From positions 3,348,001 to 3,412,000 of the forward strand of contig NZ_AP022613.1 of assembly GCF_010730195.1 (NCBI RefSeq): a stretch of 64,000 nt of DNA, in the 5' to 3' direction. Below the pieces are notes generated by a model. It saw only the letters and a list, made by a program, of their open reading frames with translations, was not told the origin of the DNA and did not search any database. Source of the stretch: Mycobacterium conspicuum. GTDB taxonomy: Bacteria > Actinomycetota > Actinomycetes > Mycobacteriales > Mycobacteriaceae. The position numbers were made by a program, and so were the translations under genes. Shown here piece by piece: positions 6,742 to 15,277 of this stretch; position 1 is the stretch's first letter; every line of letters starts with the position of its first letter.

Positions 6742-7404
6742 ATGAACCGACCAAGCTTTCTGCGGAGGACAGCAGCGCGCACGTTCCGCGACCGCCATGA
6801 CGCCGGCCGCGCGCTGGCCGAGGAACTCGCGGCCTACCGCGGCAAGGACAATCTGCTGGTTCTGGGTCTGGCTCGTGGCGGTGTCCCGGTGGCCCGGGAG
6901 GTTGCCTCGGCGTTGCACGCCGAGCTGGATGTCTTTTTGGTCCGAAAGCTCGGGGTGCCGCGATGGTCGGAACTCGCGATGGGTGCCGTGGCCAGCGGCG
7001 GCGGGGTCGTCATGAATGACAACGTGGTTTCCAGCCTGCGCATCAGCGACGAGCAGGTGCGCGAGGCGATCGAGCGCGAAACCGCCGAACTGGCGCGGCG
7101 CGAGCGCGCCTACCGGGGCGGCCGCCCGGTCGCCGACCCACGCGGCAAGATCGTGATCCTGGTCGACGACGGCATCGCCACCGGCGCCAGCATGCTGGTG
7201 GCTGTGCGCGCCGTGCGCGCCGCGGGTCCGCAACAGATCGTGGTGGCGGTGCCGGTGGGGCCGCAGTCAACCTGCCGCGAACTCGCCCGGGAAGCAGACG
7301 ACGTGGTGTGTGCGACCACGCCAGTCGATTTTGACGCCGTCGGGCAGGTCTACGCCGATTTCCACCAGGTCAGCGACGACGAGGTGCGCGAGCTGCTCGC
7401 CTAG
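6742..7404 (+). CDS. Phosphoribosyltransferase-domain protein (Rv2143-like)
   Basis: A 220-aa type I phosphoribosyltransferase-fold protein. The PRPP loop is clear in the second half (VILVDDGIATGASM, about residues 134-147), and the N-terminus carries LGLARGGVPVAREVA, common to this subgroup. Substrate is unknown; members often sit beside dienelactone hydrolase or stress genes. I chose the ATG at 6742 because homologous sequence begins there (FRDRHDAGRALAEELA). The frame is open back to 6544, but that part looks noncoding. It is convergent with the membrane protein at 7407. The 200 bp before it show no other gene. Confidence 0.85.
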   Translation: MNRPSFLRRTAARTFRDRHDAGRALAEELAAYRGKDNLLVLGLARGGVPVAREVASALHAELDVFLVRKLGVPRWSELAMGAVASGGGVVMNDNVVSSLRISDEQVREAIERETAELARRERAYRGGRPVADPRGKIVILVDDGIATGASMLVAVRAVRAAGPQQIVVAVPVGPQSTCRELAREADDVVCATTPVDFDAVGQVYADFHQVSDDEVRELLA

Positions 7405-7406
7405 GT

Positions 7407-7751
7407 TCAGGCGTGATCGTCGCCGCGACCTTCGGCGGGCACCGCCGATTCCTCGTTCGCCTCGGTCGGGGCTTCTGTGGCGGGCTCGGCCGGCGGCTCG
7501 TCCTCGGCGGCTTCCTCCGGGTAGTCCACCGCGGCTTGATCGTCGCTGTCTTGATCAGCACTGCCGTCGTGGTCGACCTGGTCGCCCGCGTCACCTCGCC
7601 GGCGTTCCTGTACTGCGTCGATGATCAGCAGCACCACACCCAACACGCTGGCCGCGATGCAGACCCAGGCCACCAGTTCATTGCTCGTGACGACCGCGAA
7701 TACCAGCGCCACCAGCCCCACCAGGGCCAATACCAGCGCAATGATCAGCAT
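7407..7751 (-). CDS. Small membrane protein with acidic tail (Rv2144c-like)
   Basis: A 114-aa protein. Residues 1-46 form two transmembrane helices (LIIALVLALVGLVALVFAVV and VCIAASVLGVVLLIIDAV) joined by a short loop. The rest is a disordered, very acidic Asp/Glu/Ala/Pro-rich tail. It is conserved just downstream of wag31 in mycobacteria; function is unknown, but the position suggests a link to polar growth. GGAGG lies 7 nt before the ATG. Tail length appears to vary among species. Confidence 0.85.
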   Translation of the reverse strand: MLIIALVLALVGLVALVFAVVTSNELVAWVCIAASVLGVVLLIIDAVQERRRGDAGDQVDHDGSADQDSDDQAAVDYPEEAAEDEPPAEPATEAPTEANEESAVPAEGRGDDHA

Positions 7752-7823
7752 CGGTCATCCTCCAGCCACTGTGCGAACCGCCCGATCGAATGTACCGACC
7801 TCGAGGCCGCGCGAGCGTTCGGG

Positions 7824-8639
7824 CTAGTTATTACCCCGATTGAATTGGTCGAACCCGCCGGCGTCCGCACTGGAATCCACCGGCGCCGCCGAACCGCGCT
7901 GGCCCAGCTCCTCGAGCTGGGACTCCAGGTAGGTCTTGAGCCGGGTGCGGTACTCGCGCTCGAACGTCCGCAGCTGCTCGAGGCGGCCCTCCAGGACGGT
8001 GCGCTGCTGATTGATGGTTCCCATGATCTCGGAATGCTTGCGCTCGGCGTCGGCCTGCAGCGCATCCGCCTTCTCCTGCGCTTGGCGCAGCTGGCTCTCG
8101 GACCGGCTTTGCGCATCGGCGAGCATGGTGTCCGCGCGTTGACGCGCCTCGGCGATAGTGGTCTCCGCGGTGTGTCGAGCCTCACTGACAATCTGGTCGG
8201 CGTTCGCGCGGGCGTCGGCGAGCATCTTGTCGGAGTCGGCTTTGGCGGTGCTGGTGAGCCGGTCGGCAGTGTCCTGCGCCAGGGCCAGCACCCGAGCGGC
8301 CTTCAAGGCCTGTTCCTCGTTCGTCCCCGCCTGCGCCGGCGCCGCCACCGGTGCCGCGACGGGCGCCGGGCGCACGGGCTCGGGCTCGGGTTCGGGCTCG
8401 GGCTGGAAGGTCGGAATCGCCTGGGTGGGCTGAGCGGATGCGCCGCCGCCCCCGCCGGCCACTTCCCGGTCCAACTCCTCGATGCGCTGGCGCAGATCAG
8501 CGTTCTCTTCGATGAGCCGAGTCAGCTCGTTTTCCACCAAGTCGAGGAAGGCGTCGACCTCGTCTTCGTTATAACCACGCTTGCCGATGGGCGGCTTACT
8601 GAACGCCACGTTGTGGACGTCGGCTGGGGTAAGCGGCAT
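7824..8639 (-). CDS. wag31: Cell-pole and division protein Wag31 (DivIVA)
   Basis: A 271-aa cytoplasmic coiled-coil protein that gathers at negatively curved poles and directs polar peptidoglycan and mycolate synthesis. The N-terminal DivIVA membrane-binding domain (about 1-60, LTPADVHNVAFSKPPIGKR) is intact. A Gly/Pro/Glu linker with EPEPEPEP follows, then a long heptad-rich coiled coil (about 110-245). Thr-72 lies in a TQAIP context equivalent to the PknA/B phosphosite of M. tuberculosis Wag31. The linker is slightly longer than in M. tuberculosis (260 aa). GAGGGG precedes the ATG. Confidence 0.97.
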   Translation of the reverse strand: MPLTPADVHNVAFSKPPIGKRGYNEDEVDAFLDLVENELTRLIEENADLRQRIEELDREVAGGGGGASAQPTQAIPTFQPEPEPEPEPVRPAPVAAPVAAPAQAGTNEEQALKAARVLALAQDTADRLTSTAKADSDKMLADARANADQIVSEARHTAETTIAEARQRADTMLADAQSRSESQLRQAQEKADALQADAERKHSEIMGTINQQRTVLEGRLEQLRTFEREYRTRLKTYLESQLEELGQRGSAAPVDSSADAGGFDQFNRGNN

Positions 8640-8677
8640 TGTTCGATCCCCTCAAGTTCCTGTCAAACGATCTGCAG

Positions 8678-8683
8678 AGTGTA
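8678..8683 (-). promoter_or_regulatory. Possible wag31 -10 box
   Basis: On the minus strand TACACT (8683-8678) lies about 40 bp before the wag31 ATG, with a TTGCGC about 19 bp further upstream. The spacing is slightly long for a sigma-A promoter. The stretch upstream (about 8735-8835) is unusually AT-rich for this genome, consistent with a regulatory region. Confidence 0.4.
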
Positions 8684-8866
8684 AAACGCAGTGGTAGCCA
8701 TCGCGCAACTGGCGTCCATCCTGTCACACCAGACCCGGCGGTTGCCGATTAGGCCAATAAATAAGAGCCAATTTCAAACTCTGAGGGCAATAAAATCCCA
8801 ATCCTTACAACTTGAAAATCGCGCTCATCAAATCGAGGCCAAACCGTGGCCGAACCGTCGTCCCCC

Positions 8867-9160
8867 TCAGGCCTGCGCGGCGCCGAACGCCAATTGCATG
8901 CCGATGAAGGCCACCAGTAGCAGCACCATGATGGACAGGTCGAAGCGGACCGCGCCGATGGTCAGTTGCGGGATGAGCCTGCGCAACAGCTTCACCGGTG
9001 GATCGGTGATCGACATGATGATCTCCAGGATCACCACGGTGATGCCGGTCGGACGCCAGTCACGGCTGAACGAACGGATGAACTCGACGACGACCCGAGC
9101 GATGAGCAGCAGCCAGAAGATGAACAGCGCAAACCCAAGGATCTGGAAGAACAGCACCAA
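8867..9160 (-). CDS. YggT-family membrane protein (Rv2146c-like)
   Basis: A 97-aa integral membrane protein of the YggT/Ycf19 family. Two hydrophobic segments (about 4-26 and 70-92) flank the signature region SFSRDWRPTG ... DPPVKLLRRLIPQ. Homologues are nearly always found between sepF and divIVA in Actinobacteria and Firmicutes; a structural role in division or membrane organisation is presumed but not proven. It lies between wag31 and sepF on the same strand. Confidence 0.92.
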   Translation of the reverse strand: MVLFFQILGFALFIFWLLLIARVVVEFIRSFSRDWRPTGITVVILEIIMSITDPPVKLLRRLIPQLTIGAVRFDLSIMVLLLVAFIGMQLAFGAAQA

Positions 9161-9228
9161 CGAGAGCCCGACCTAACGATGAGATGACGAGAATGCTCGC
9201 CAGCGTACCGACCCGGGCTCCGAAGCCG

Positions 9229-9891
9229 CTATTGGTATGCGTAGAAGCCGGTTTCAGCGATCCGGCGACGCTCTTCCGGTGACACGTCGACGTCGGCGGG
9301 CGACAGCAGGAACACCTTGGTCGCCACCTTGTCGAACGAACCACGCAACGCGAAGGCCAAGCCGGCAGCGAAGTCGACCAGCCGCTTGGCGTCGGCGTTG
9401 TCCATCGACACCAGGTCCATGATGACCGGGGTGCCGTCGCGGAAGCGCTCGCCGATGGTGCGGGCCTCGCTGTAGTCCTTGGGCCGAAGCGTGGTGATCT
9501 TCGACAGCGGGTGGCCTTCCTCGAACATCATCGCCATCCGGCGCGGGTCCATCGCCAACGAGCCGCGAGTGGAACCGCGCAGCCACGAGCCGAGGCGCGG
9601 CCGACTCATGTCCCTCATGTCCGAAGGCCGCTCGAACTCGCGGGACCGGTACGGCGGTTCCTCGCCATAGCCGCCGCGGTAGCTGCTGGGCGGCGGGTAG
9701 TCGGGGTCGCGCAGGTCGCCGCGGGGGTCCCGGGGGTCCTCGTAGTCGCGGTCATAGCGGCCGCCGTAGCCGTCGTCGAACCGCGGCCGCGGGAAACCGC
9801 GGGAGGGAGCGCGGTCGTCGTAGTACTCGTCCTCGTAGTCATCCATCGGCGCCATACCGAAGTAGGCCTTCACCTTGTGGAGTGTGCTCAT
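9229..9891 (-). CDS. sepF: Cell division protein SepF
   Basis: A 220-aa FtsZ-associated membrane anchor. The start MSTLHKVKAYFGM forms the membrane-binding amphipathic helix. Residues 15-105 are a disordered Asp/Tyr/Arg/Pro-rich linker, and about 125-212 form the conserved SepF domain (DYSEARTIGERFRDGTPVIMDL, then RLVDFAAGLAFALRG) that binds the FtsZ tail. In Actinobacteria SepF replaces FtsA/ZipA as the Z-ring tether. GAGAGGGA precedes the ATG. It belongs to the wag31-yggT-sepF-ftsZ block. Confidence 0.97.
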   Translation of the reverse strand: MSTLHKVKAYFGMAPMDDYEDEYYDDRAPSRGFPRPRFDDGYGGRYDRDYEDPRDPRGDLRDPDYPPPSSYRGGYGEEPPYRSREFERPSDMRDMSRPRLGSWLRGSTRGSLAMDPRRMAMMFEEGHPLSKITTLRPKDYSEARTIGERFRDGTPVIMDLVSMDNADAKRLVDFAAGLAFALRGSFDKVATKVFLLSPADVDVSPEERRRIAETGFYAYQ

Positions 9892-9961
9892 TTGCTGTGA
9901 TCCCTCTCTAAGCCCTTGGGAGTATTGGTGTCTGTGATGAAGGTGTGACTACAGTGACTAA

Positions 9962-10738
9962 TTACGGTGACCGTAGCTGCCGTGGGCCCAATAGCGCGGT
10001 ACCGACACGCACACACGTCGAACCATGTTTGACGGCAATTTCGAAGTCATTCGACATGCCGGCGGACAATCCGACCGCATTCGGATGCATTTCCAGCAGC
10101 CGGGCATGCTCGGATTGCAGCCGGTCAAAGGCCTGCTCGGGGTCCCATTCCAGGGGCGGGACGCCCATCAGTCCGACGAGTTCCAGACCGCTCGCCTCCT
10201 CGACCGCGGCGCAAACCAGCTCCACCGCGCCGGGTGTGCCGATATCGACGCCACCACGCGACACGTCGCCATCGAGACTGACCTGGACATAGACCCGCAG
10301 CGGGTGTTGTCGGCTGCCGTCGGCCAGGGCCGACGCGACCGCGCGATCGAGCGCGGCCACCAACCGCGAGCTGTCGATCGAGTGCGCGGTATGCGCCCAG
10401 CGGGCCAGCGACCGGGCCTTGTTGCGTTGAATCTGGCCGACCATATGCCAGTGCATCGCCCGCAAGTCGGCCCGCGGGTATGCGGCCGACAATCGGGCGA
10501 GTTCGGCTACCTTCGTCGCCGCTTCCTGCTCGCGCGATTCGCCAACGCACCGACAACCCAATCGCGACAAAATCGCAACGTCGGTTGCTGGAAAGAATTT
10601 GGTAATCGGTAATAGTTCAATTTCGCCGACATTGCGACCCGCCGCTTCCGCGGCCGCCGCGAGCCGTGATCGCACCGCCGCCAACGCATGTGTTAATTGC
10701 GATTCGCGGTCGGTTTGCACACCAGGCTCTACCGCCAT
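9962..10738 (-). CDS. YggS-type pyridoxal-phosphate homeostasis protein (Rv2148c-like)
   Basis: A 258-aa COG0325 (PLPBP) protein. It adopts an alanine-racemase-type TIM barrel and binds PLP through the lysine in LLPITKFFPA; downstream are HMVGQIQRNK, YVQVSLDGD and GLSAGMSNDFEIAVKHGSTCVRVG, the phosphate-binding end. It keeps free PLP and amino-acid pools in balance and is not known to catalyse turnover. The gene lies between pgeF and sepF, a common actinobacterial arrangement. Its start is 6 bp after the pgeF stop. Confidence 0.95.
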   Translation of the reverse strand: MAVEPGVQTDRESQLTHALAAVRSRLAAAAEAAGRNVGEIELLPITKFFPATDVAILSRLGCRCVGESREQEAATKVAELARLSAAYPRADLRAMHWHMVGQIQRNKARSLARWAHTAHSIDSSRLVAALDRAVASALADGSRQHPLRVYVQVSLDGDVSRGGVDIGTPGAVELVCAAVEEASGLELVGLMGVPPLEWDPEQAFDRLQSEHARLLEMHPNAVGLSAGMSNDFEIAVKHGSTCVRVGTALLGPRQLRSP

Positions 10739-10744
10739 CGCGCG

Positions 10745-11452
10745 TCATTCCATCCAGACCAGCGACGCCAACCGACCGGTGGGCGCACCCCGGCGATGGC
10801 TGAACAAACTCGGGTCGGCCACCGTGCAGCGCGGATCGGCATCGATCGACGTGACACCCAAACCGCGTAGCTGACAAGCGATTCCGGCCCGAAGGTCAAG
10901 TCCCGGCGTCCCGGCCGAGGTGGTGGTGCGGCTGCCCGGCAACGCGGCCTCGACCTCGTCGGCCATCGCGGCGGGGACTTCGTAGTTGGCGCCGCTGACC
11001 GCCGGACCGAGCAGCACCGACAGGTCCTCGACGTGGGCGCCCAAGCTCAGCATCGCCTCGACCGCGCGGACCACCACGCCCCGCTGGGCCCCGACGCGCC
11101 CGGCGTGGACGGCGCCGACAACGCCGGCGCGCGCGTCGCCCAGCAGTACCGGCACACAATCGGCCGTCACCACCGCCAGCGCGAGTCGGGGCGTCTTGGT
11201 GACCAAGGCGTCGGTGTCATCGAGCGCGGCGCCACCGGGTTCGCTGACCACCTCGACGCGGTCGCCATGCACCTGGTTCATCCAGACCACCCGCTCGGCC
11301 CCGAGCCCGATCGCGGCACCCAGCCGGGCGCGGTTCGCGGCCACCGCGGCCGGGTCGTCACCCACATGGTCGCCGAGGTTGAAGGTGTCGAACGGCGGCG
11401 CCGAAATGCCCCCCGCCCGTGTGGTTGTCACTCGCCGGATGCGAACGCTCAC
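10745..11452 (-). CDS. pgeF: Purine nucleosidase/laccase-domain protein (YfiH/PgeF, Rv2149c-like)
   Basis: A ~235-aa protein of the YfiH/DUF152 (Cu-oxidase_4) family. Members can act on purine nucleosides, and E. coli PgeF edits a misincorporated serine from peptidoglycan precursors, which fits the mur neighbourhood. Motifs seen are NLGDHVGDDP near the start, VTADCVPVLLGD, GAVHAGRVG (metal-site His) and a late LFSHRR. The frame is open far upstream into ftsZ, but homology starts at about the GTG at 11452. It follows ftsZ by 35 bp. Confidence 0.88.
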   Translation of the reverse strand: MSVRIRRVTTTRAGGISAPPFDTFNLGDHVGDDPAAVAANRARLGAAIGLGAERVVWMNQVHGDRVEVVSEPGGAALDDTDALVTKTPRLALAVVTADCVPVLLGDARAGVVGAVHAGRVGAQRGVVVRAVEAMLSLGAHVEDLSVLLGPAVSGANYEVPAAMADEVEAALPGSRTTTSAGTPGLDLRAGIACQLRGLGVTSIDADPRCTVADPSLFSHRRGAPTGRLASLVWME

Positions 11453-11487
11453 GTGTCCAGTATCCGGATTCCGCCCCCATGCGGAGC

Positions 11488-12642
11488 TCAGCGGCGCATG
11501 AACGGGGGCACGTCGACGTCGTCGTCGTCGCCACCGATGTTCAGGGTTGACCCGTTGGTGTGCACCGGCACGCTGACGGCGTCGACGGGCTCGAACAGCG
11601 TGGAGCTGAGCTTGCCGGCCTTCGCCGACGCAATGGCGTGTGCGCCGGTCTTTTCCGTGCCGCCGGCCGCGCCGATGACGGGCTTGCGGCCGGGGCCGGT
11701 GGCGTCGAAGCCGGCCGCGATGACGGTGACGCGCACCTCGTCGCCCAGCGAGTCGTCGATCACCGTGCCGAAGATGATGTTGGCGTCCTGATGGGCGGCA
11801 TCCTGCACCAACGATGCCGCCTCGTTGATCTCGAACAACCCCAGGTCGCTGCCGCCGGCGATCGACATCAGCACACCCTGGGCGCCCTCCATGGACGCTT
11901 CCAGCAGCGGCGAGTTGATGGCGATCTCGGCGGCCTTGAGCGAACGCCCCTCGCCGCGGGCCGAGCCGATGCCCATCAGCGCGGTGCCGGCCCCGGACAT
12001 GATGCCCTTGACGTCGGCGAAGTCGACGTTGATCAGGCCCGGCGTGGTGATCAGGTCGGTGATGCCCTGCACGCCGTTGAGCAGCACCTCGTCGGCGCTG
12101 CGGAACGCGTCCATCAGCGAGACCGCGGCGTCGCCCATCTGCAGCAGCCGGTCGTTGGGGATCACGATGAGGGTGTCGCAACTCTCCCGCAGCGCCGAGA
12201 TGCCGCTTTCGGCCTGGTTGCCGCGCCGCTTGCCCTCGAACGAGAACGGCCGGGTGACCACGCCGACCGTCAACGCGCCCAGCTTGCGGGCGATGCTGGC
12301 GACGACGGGCGCCCCGCCGGTGCCGGTGCCGCCGCCCTCACCGGCGGTGACGAACACCATGTCGGCGCCGCGCAGCAGTTCTTCGATCTCATCCTTGGCG
12401 TCCTCGGCGGCCTTGCGCCCGACCTCCGGGTCGGCGCCGGCGCCCAGCCCCCGGGTGGAGTCGCGGCCGACGTCGAGCTTGACGTCGGCATCGCTCATCA
12501 ACAACGCCTGCGCGTCGGTGTTGATCGCGATGAACTCCACGCCTTTGAGGCCCTGCTCGATCATCCGGTTGACGGCATTGACGCCGCCGCCACCGATACC
12601 CACAACCTTGATGACGGCCAGGTAGTTGTGCGGGGGGGTCAT
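11488..12642 (-). CDS. ftsZ: Cell division GTPase FtsZ
   Basis: Tubulin-like GTPase of ~384 aa that forms the Z-ring at midcell. The tubulin signature GGGTGTG lies near residues 103-109; the N-terminal nucleotide loop GIGGGGVNAVNRM and the T7 loop NVDFADVK are intact. The acidic C-terminal tail DDDDVDVPPFMRR is the SepF/FtsW docking peptide. Two ATG codons are adjacent (12645, 12642), preceded by AGGGAGTG. The GTG at 12654 lies within that ribosome site and is unlikely to be the start. The homologous start is MTPPHNYLAV. It is separated from ftsQ by ~210 bp. Confidence 0.98.
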   Translation of the reverse strand: MTPPHNYLAVIKVVGIGGGGVNAVNRMIEQGLKGVEFIAINTDAQALLMSDADVKLDVGRDSTRGLGAGADPEVGRKAAEDAKDEIEELLRGADMVFVTAGEGGGTGTGGAPVVASIARKLGALTVGVVTRPFSFEGKRRGNQAESGISALRESCDTLIVIPNDRLLQMGDAAVSLMDAFRSADEVLLNGVQGITDLITTPGLINVDFADVKGIMSGAGTALMGIGSARGEGRSLKAAEIAINSPLLEASMEGAQGVLMSIAGGSDLGLFEINEAASLVQDAAHQDANIIFGTVIDDSLGDEVRVTVIAAGFDATGPGRKPVIGAAGGTEKTGAHAIASAKAGKLSSTLFEPVDAVSVPVHTNGSTLNIGGDDDDVDVPPFMRR

Positions 12643-12711
12643 CATTCGTTTCACTCCCTGGTGGAACCCGGTTAGGACTCAGCGTGTCCGCTTGCAAAAC
12701 CCTCAACCTCA

Positions 12712-12735
12712 ACTATAGGGTTAGAGTTATGTCAA
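12712..12735 (-). promoter_or_regulatory. Possible ftsZ promoter region
   Basis: On the minus strand TTGACA (12735-12730) is followed by TATAGT (12717-12712), a good -35 and a good -10, but with only 12 bp between them. They may therefore belong to two overlapping promoters. They lie about 70-90 bp before the ftsZ start in the largest gap of the fts/mur block. Several ftsZ promoters are known in M. tuberculosis; these are not assigned to any of them. Confidence 0.4.
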
Positions 12736-12854
12736 GTTGATCCGCGTATCCAGAACCGTATGGGTACGACGGGTGCTAACCGTGCAGGCGCGCCGAGACG
12801 CGCCACGGGTTTTTTGGTGAGCGTGCGCAATGCCGAGCGGCGAGTTGAGACGTT

Positions 12855-13802
12855 TTACTTCACCGTCGGCAGGTCGGGGCTGGAGATGTCGTAGGTCCGA
12901 CCGGGCTGGGTCAGCAACGCGGCCAGCTTTTCGGCCTTCTCCTCGGCGCGGTCGGTGCTCCCCCAGATCACGACCCGCCCGTCGCCGAGCGTCAGCGTGA
13001 TCGACGACACCGACGGGGCCGCGATCCGGGCCACTTGGCCCGCCACCTCGGGCCGCAGCGCGAGCAACACCTGCAGCGCCGCCTTGGTGGTCGGATCGGT
13101 CGGCCCGGGATCGGCGACGTCGATGTAGGGCAGGGCCGGCGGCGGCGGAGCGGTCGCGAAGTCGACGCCGTCGCGGTCGTACAGGTGCGGGCCGTCGGGA
13201 AAGTCCTTGACCACCATCGGGATTCGCTCGACGATCGTGATCCGCAGCGCCGACGGGTATTGGCGCTGCACCCGCGCGCTGGCCACCCGACGGATCGCGG
13301 CCACCCGGTCGGCGACCTGGTTGGTGTTGATTTGCAGCAGCGGCGTCCCCGGCCGCACCTTCGCCGCGTCCAGAACCTCCTCGCGGGTGACCGCCCCGGT
13401 CCCGCTGACCACGATGTTGCGCGCCGACATCGCCGGCGTGAAATAGAGGATGAGCGCGAGCCCGACCCCGGCGACGGCCAGTATCACGGTCAGCAGCAGC
13501 ATCTTCAGGCCCCGAACCACGCCGCGCGCGGGTTTGGGCTCATCCATGATGCGGCCCCTGGCCCGCCGCTTGGCCTCGCGGCGTGCCTCCTCGATGGCCC
13601 TGGCGCGGGCCTGGGCCGCGCGGCGCTCGGCCCGTTCCCGACGGGCGCGTCGGCGCGGACCCTCGACCTCGACGTCGGGTGGGGGCGCTTCGGGTTCCCC
13701 GTCCTGCGGTTGGGCGAGCAGTGGCTCGGTGACGGCGTTCTCCGGGTCGGTTTCGGTGGCCTCGCCGACCTTGGAAACCAGGGTGTCGTCGGGCTCGCTC
13801 AC
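12855..13802 (-). CDS. ftsQ: Cell division protein FtsQ
   Basis: A 315-aa bitopic divisome protein. A long cytoplasmic N-terminus (about 1-95, acidic then strongly basic with RRRARRERAERRAAQARARA) precedes one transmembrane helix (about 98-122, LLLTVILAVAGVGLALILYF). The POTRA domain (NIVVSGTGAVTREEVLDAAKVRPGTPLL) and the FtsQ beta domain (AALRITIVERIPMVVKDF and after) follow outside. It links FtsL/FtsB to FtsW and PbpB. The GTG start overlaps the murC stop (GTGA), suggesting coupled translation. Confidence 0.96.
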   Translation of the reverse strand: MSEPDDTLVSKVGEATETDPENAVTEPLLAQPQDGEPEAPPPDVEVEGPRRRARRERAERRAAQARARAIEEARREAKRRARGRIMDEPKPARGVVRGLKMLLLTVILAVAGVGLALILYFTPAMSARNIVVSGTGAVTREEVLDAAKVRPGTPLLQINTNQVADRVAAIRRVASARVQRQYPSALRITIVERIPMVVKDFPDGPHLYDRDGVDFATAPPPPALPYIDVADPGPTDPTTKAALQVLLALRPEVAGQVARIAAPSVSSITLTLGDGRVVIWGSTDRAEEKAEKLAALLTQPGRTYDISSPDLPTVK

Positions 13803-15277
13803 CGCGCACCCCCGGGCCGGCCGGGCGCGCTGCGATTGGCCCGCGCCCGCAGGGCGGTGACGATCTCCGGCCCCAGCATGGTCACGTCGCCGGCGCCCAT
13901 CGTGACGATGACGTCGCCCGGGCCGGCGGCGGCGGCCACCTGCTCGGCGACCGCCGAGAAATCCGGGATGTAGTGCACCTTGGCCGGGCTGACGTGCTCG
14001 GCGACGCTGGCTCCGCTGATCCCCGCGAGGGGTTGTTCGCGCGCGCCGTAGACATCGAGCACGAACACCTCGTCGGCGGCATTCAGCGCGCGACCGAACT
14101 CGGCGGCGAAAGCCTTAGTGCGCGAATACAAATGGGGTTGAAATACCACCAGCGAACGGCCCCCGCCGCCCTGCTCGACCACCATGCGCACCGCCGCCAG
14201 CGTGGCGCTGATCTCGGTGGGGTGGTGCGCGTAGTCGTCGAACACCCGCACCAGCGACGTCGGGGCCGGGCCGTCTCCCGAGGTCCCGATCAGCTCGAAG
14301 CGGCGACGCACACCCTCGAAGCCGGCGAGCCCGTCGAGCACGTCATCGACCGGGGCGCCGACCTCCACCGCGGCCAGCAATGCACCCAGCGCATTGAGTG
14401 CCATGTGCCGTCCGGGCACGGACAGTCGCATCGGCCGCGATGCGCCGTTCAGCTGGATCTCGGCGACGGCCTCGGTCCCGTGCTGCTCCCAGGACAGCAG
14501 CGCGGCGGCCAGGTCATCGGCCGGCCCCGACCCGTAGCGCAGCACCCGAATGCCCAGCTCCTCGGTGCGCTGGGCCAGCGCCGCGGCGCCGGGATCGTCG
14601 GTGCACACCACGAACGCGCCGCCGGGCACCAGTCGTTCGGCGAAGGAGTCGAACACCCCGACGTAGGCTTCGGCGCTGCCGTAGAAGTCCAGGTGATCGG
14701 ACTCGATGTTGGTGACGACCGCAACGTTGGGCGTGTACTCCAGCAGCGAGCCGTCGCTCTCGTCGGCCTCGGCGACAAAGCAGTCACCGCTGCCGTGATG
14801 GGCGTTCGTGCCGGCCTCCCCCAACTCGCCGCCGACCGCGAACGACGGGTCGCGCCCGCAATGCTGCAGCGCCACGATCAACATCGACGTCGTGGTCGTC
14901 TTGCCGTGCGTGCCGGTGACCATCAGCGTGGTGCGCCCGGCCATCAGCTTGGCCAGCACCGCCGGCCGCAGGATGACGGGAATGCCGCGGCGCCGGGCCT
15001 CGACGAGTTCGGGATTGGTCTTGGGGATGGCGGCATGGGTGGTGATGACGGCGGTCGGCCCACCGGGCAGCAGATCCAGCGACGACGCGTCATGGCCGAT
15101 CCGGATCTCCGCGCCCCGGGCCCGCAGCGCGTGCAGGCCGCGCGACTCCTTGGCGTCCGACCCCGACACCAGCCCGCCGCGATCCAGCAGGATGCGGGCG
15201 ACGCCCGACATCCCGGCTCCCCCGATGCCCACCATGTGCACGCGGCGCAATTCGGGCGGCAACTGCTCGGCGTTCAC
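13799..15277 (-). CDS. murC: UDP-N-acetylmuramate-L-alanine ligase MurC
   Basis: ATP-dependent ligase of ~492 aa that adds L-Ala to UDP-MurNAc (UDP-N-glycolyl-MurNAc in mycobacteria), the first amino-acid step of peptidoglycan precursor synthesis in the cytoplasm. An N-terminal Rossmann-like HMVGIGGAGMSGVARIL, the P-loop VTGTHGKTTTTSM, ADESDGSLL, and the C-terminal FDDYAHHPTEI are all present. The frame is open far upstream inside murG, but the family start is the GTG at 15277, which overlaps the murG stop (GTGA). Confidence 0.97.
   Translation of the reverse strand: MNAEQLPPELRRVHMVGIGGAGMSGVARILLDRGGLVSGSDAKESRGLHALRARGAEIRIGHDASSLDLLPGGPTAVITTHAAIPKTNPELVEARRRGIPVILRPAVLAKLMAGRTTLMVTGTHGKTTTTSMLIVALQHCGRDPSFAVGGELGEAGTNAHHGSGDCFVAEADESDGSLLEYTPNVAVVTNIESDHLDFYGSAEAYVGVFDSFAERLVPGGAFVVCTDDPGAAALAQRTEELGIRVLRYGSGPADDLAAALLSWEQHGTEAVAEIQLNGASRPMRLSVPGRHMALNALGALLAAVEVGAPVDDVLDGLAGFEGVRRRFELIGTSGDGPAPTSLVRVFDDYAHHPTEISATLAAVRMVVEQGGGGRSLVVFQPHLYSRTKAFAAEFGRALNAADEVFVLDVYGAREQPLAGISGASVAEHVSPAKVHYIPDFSAVAEQVAAAAGPGDVIVTMGAGDVTMLGPEIVTALRARANRSAPGRPGGAR

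Noticed and set aside
12787..12815. GGCGCG/CGCGCC hairpin followed by T6 on the plus strand
   Set aside because: It looks like an intrinsic terminator, but no plus-strand gene ends here and the stem is only 6 bp; chance or an antisense terminator.
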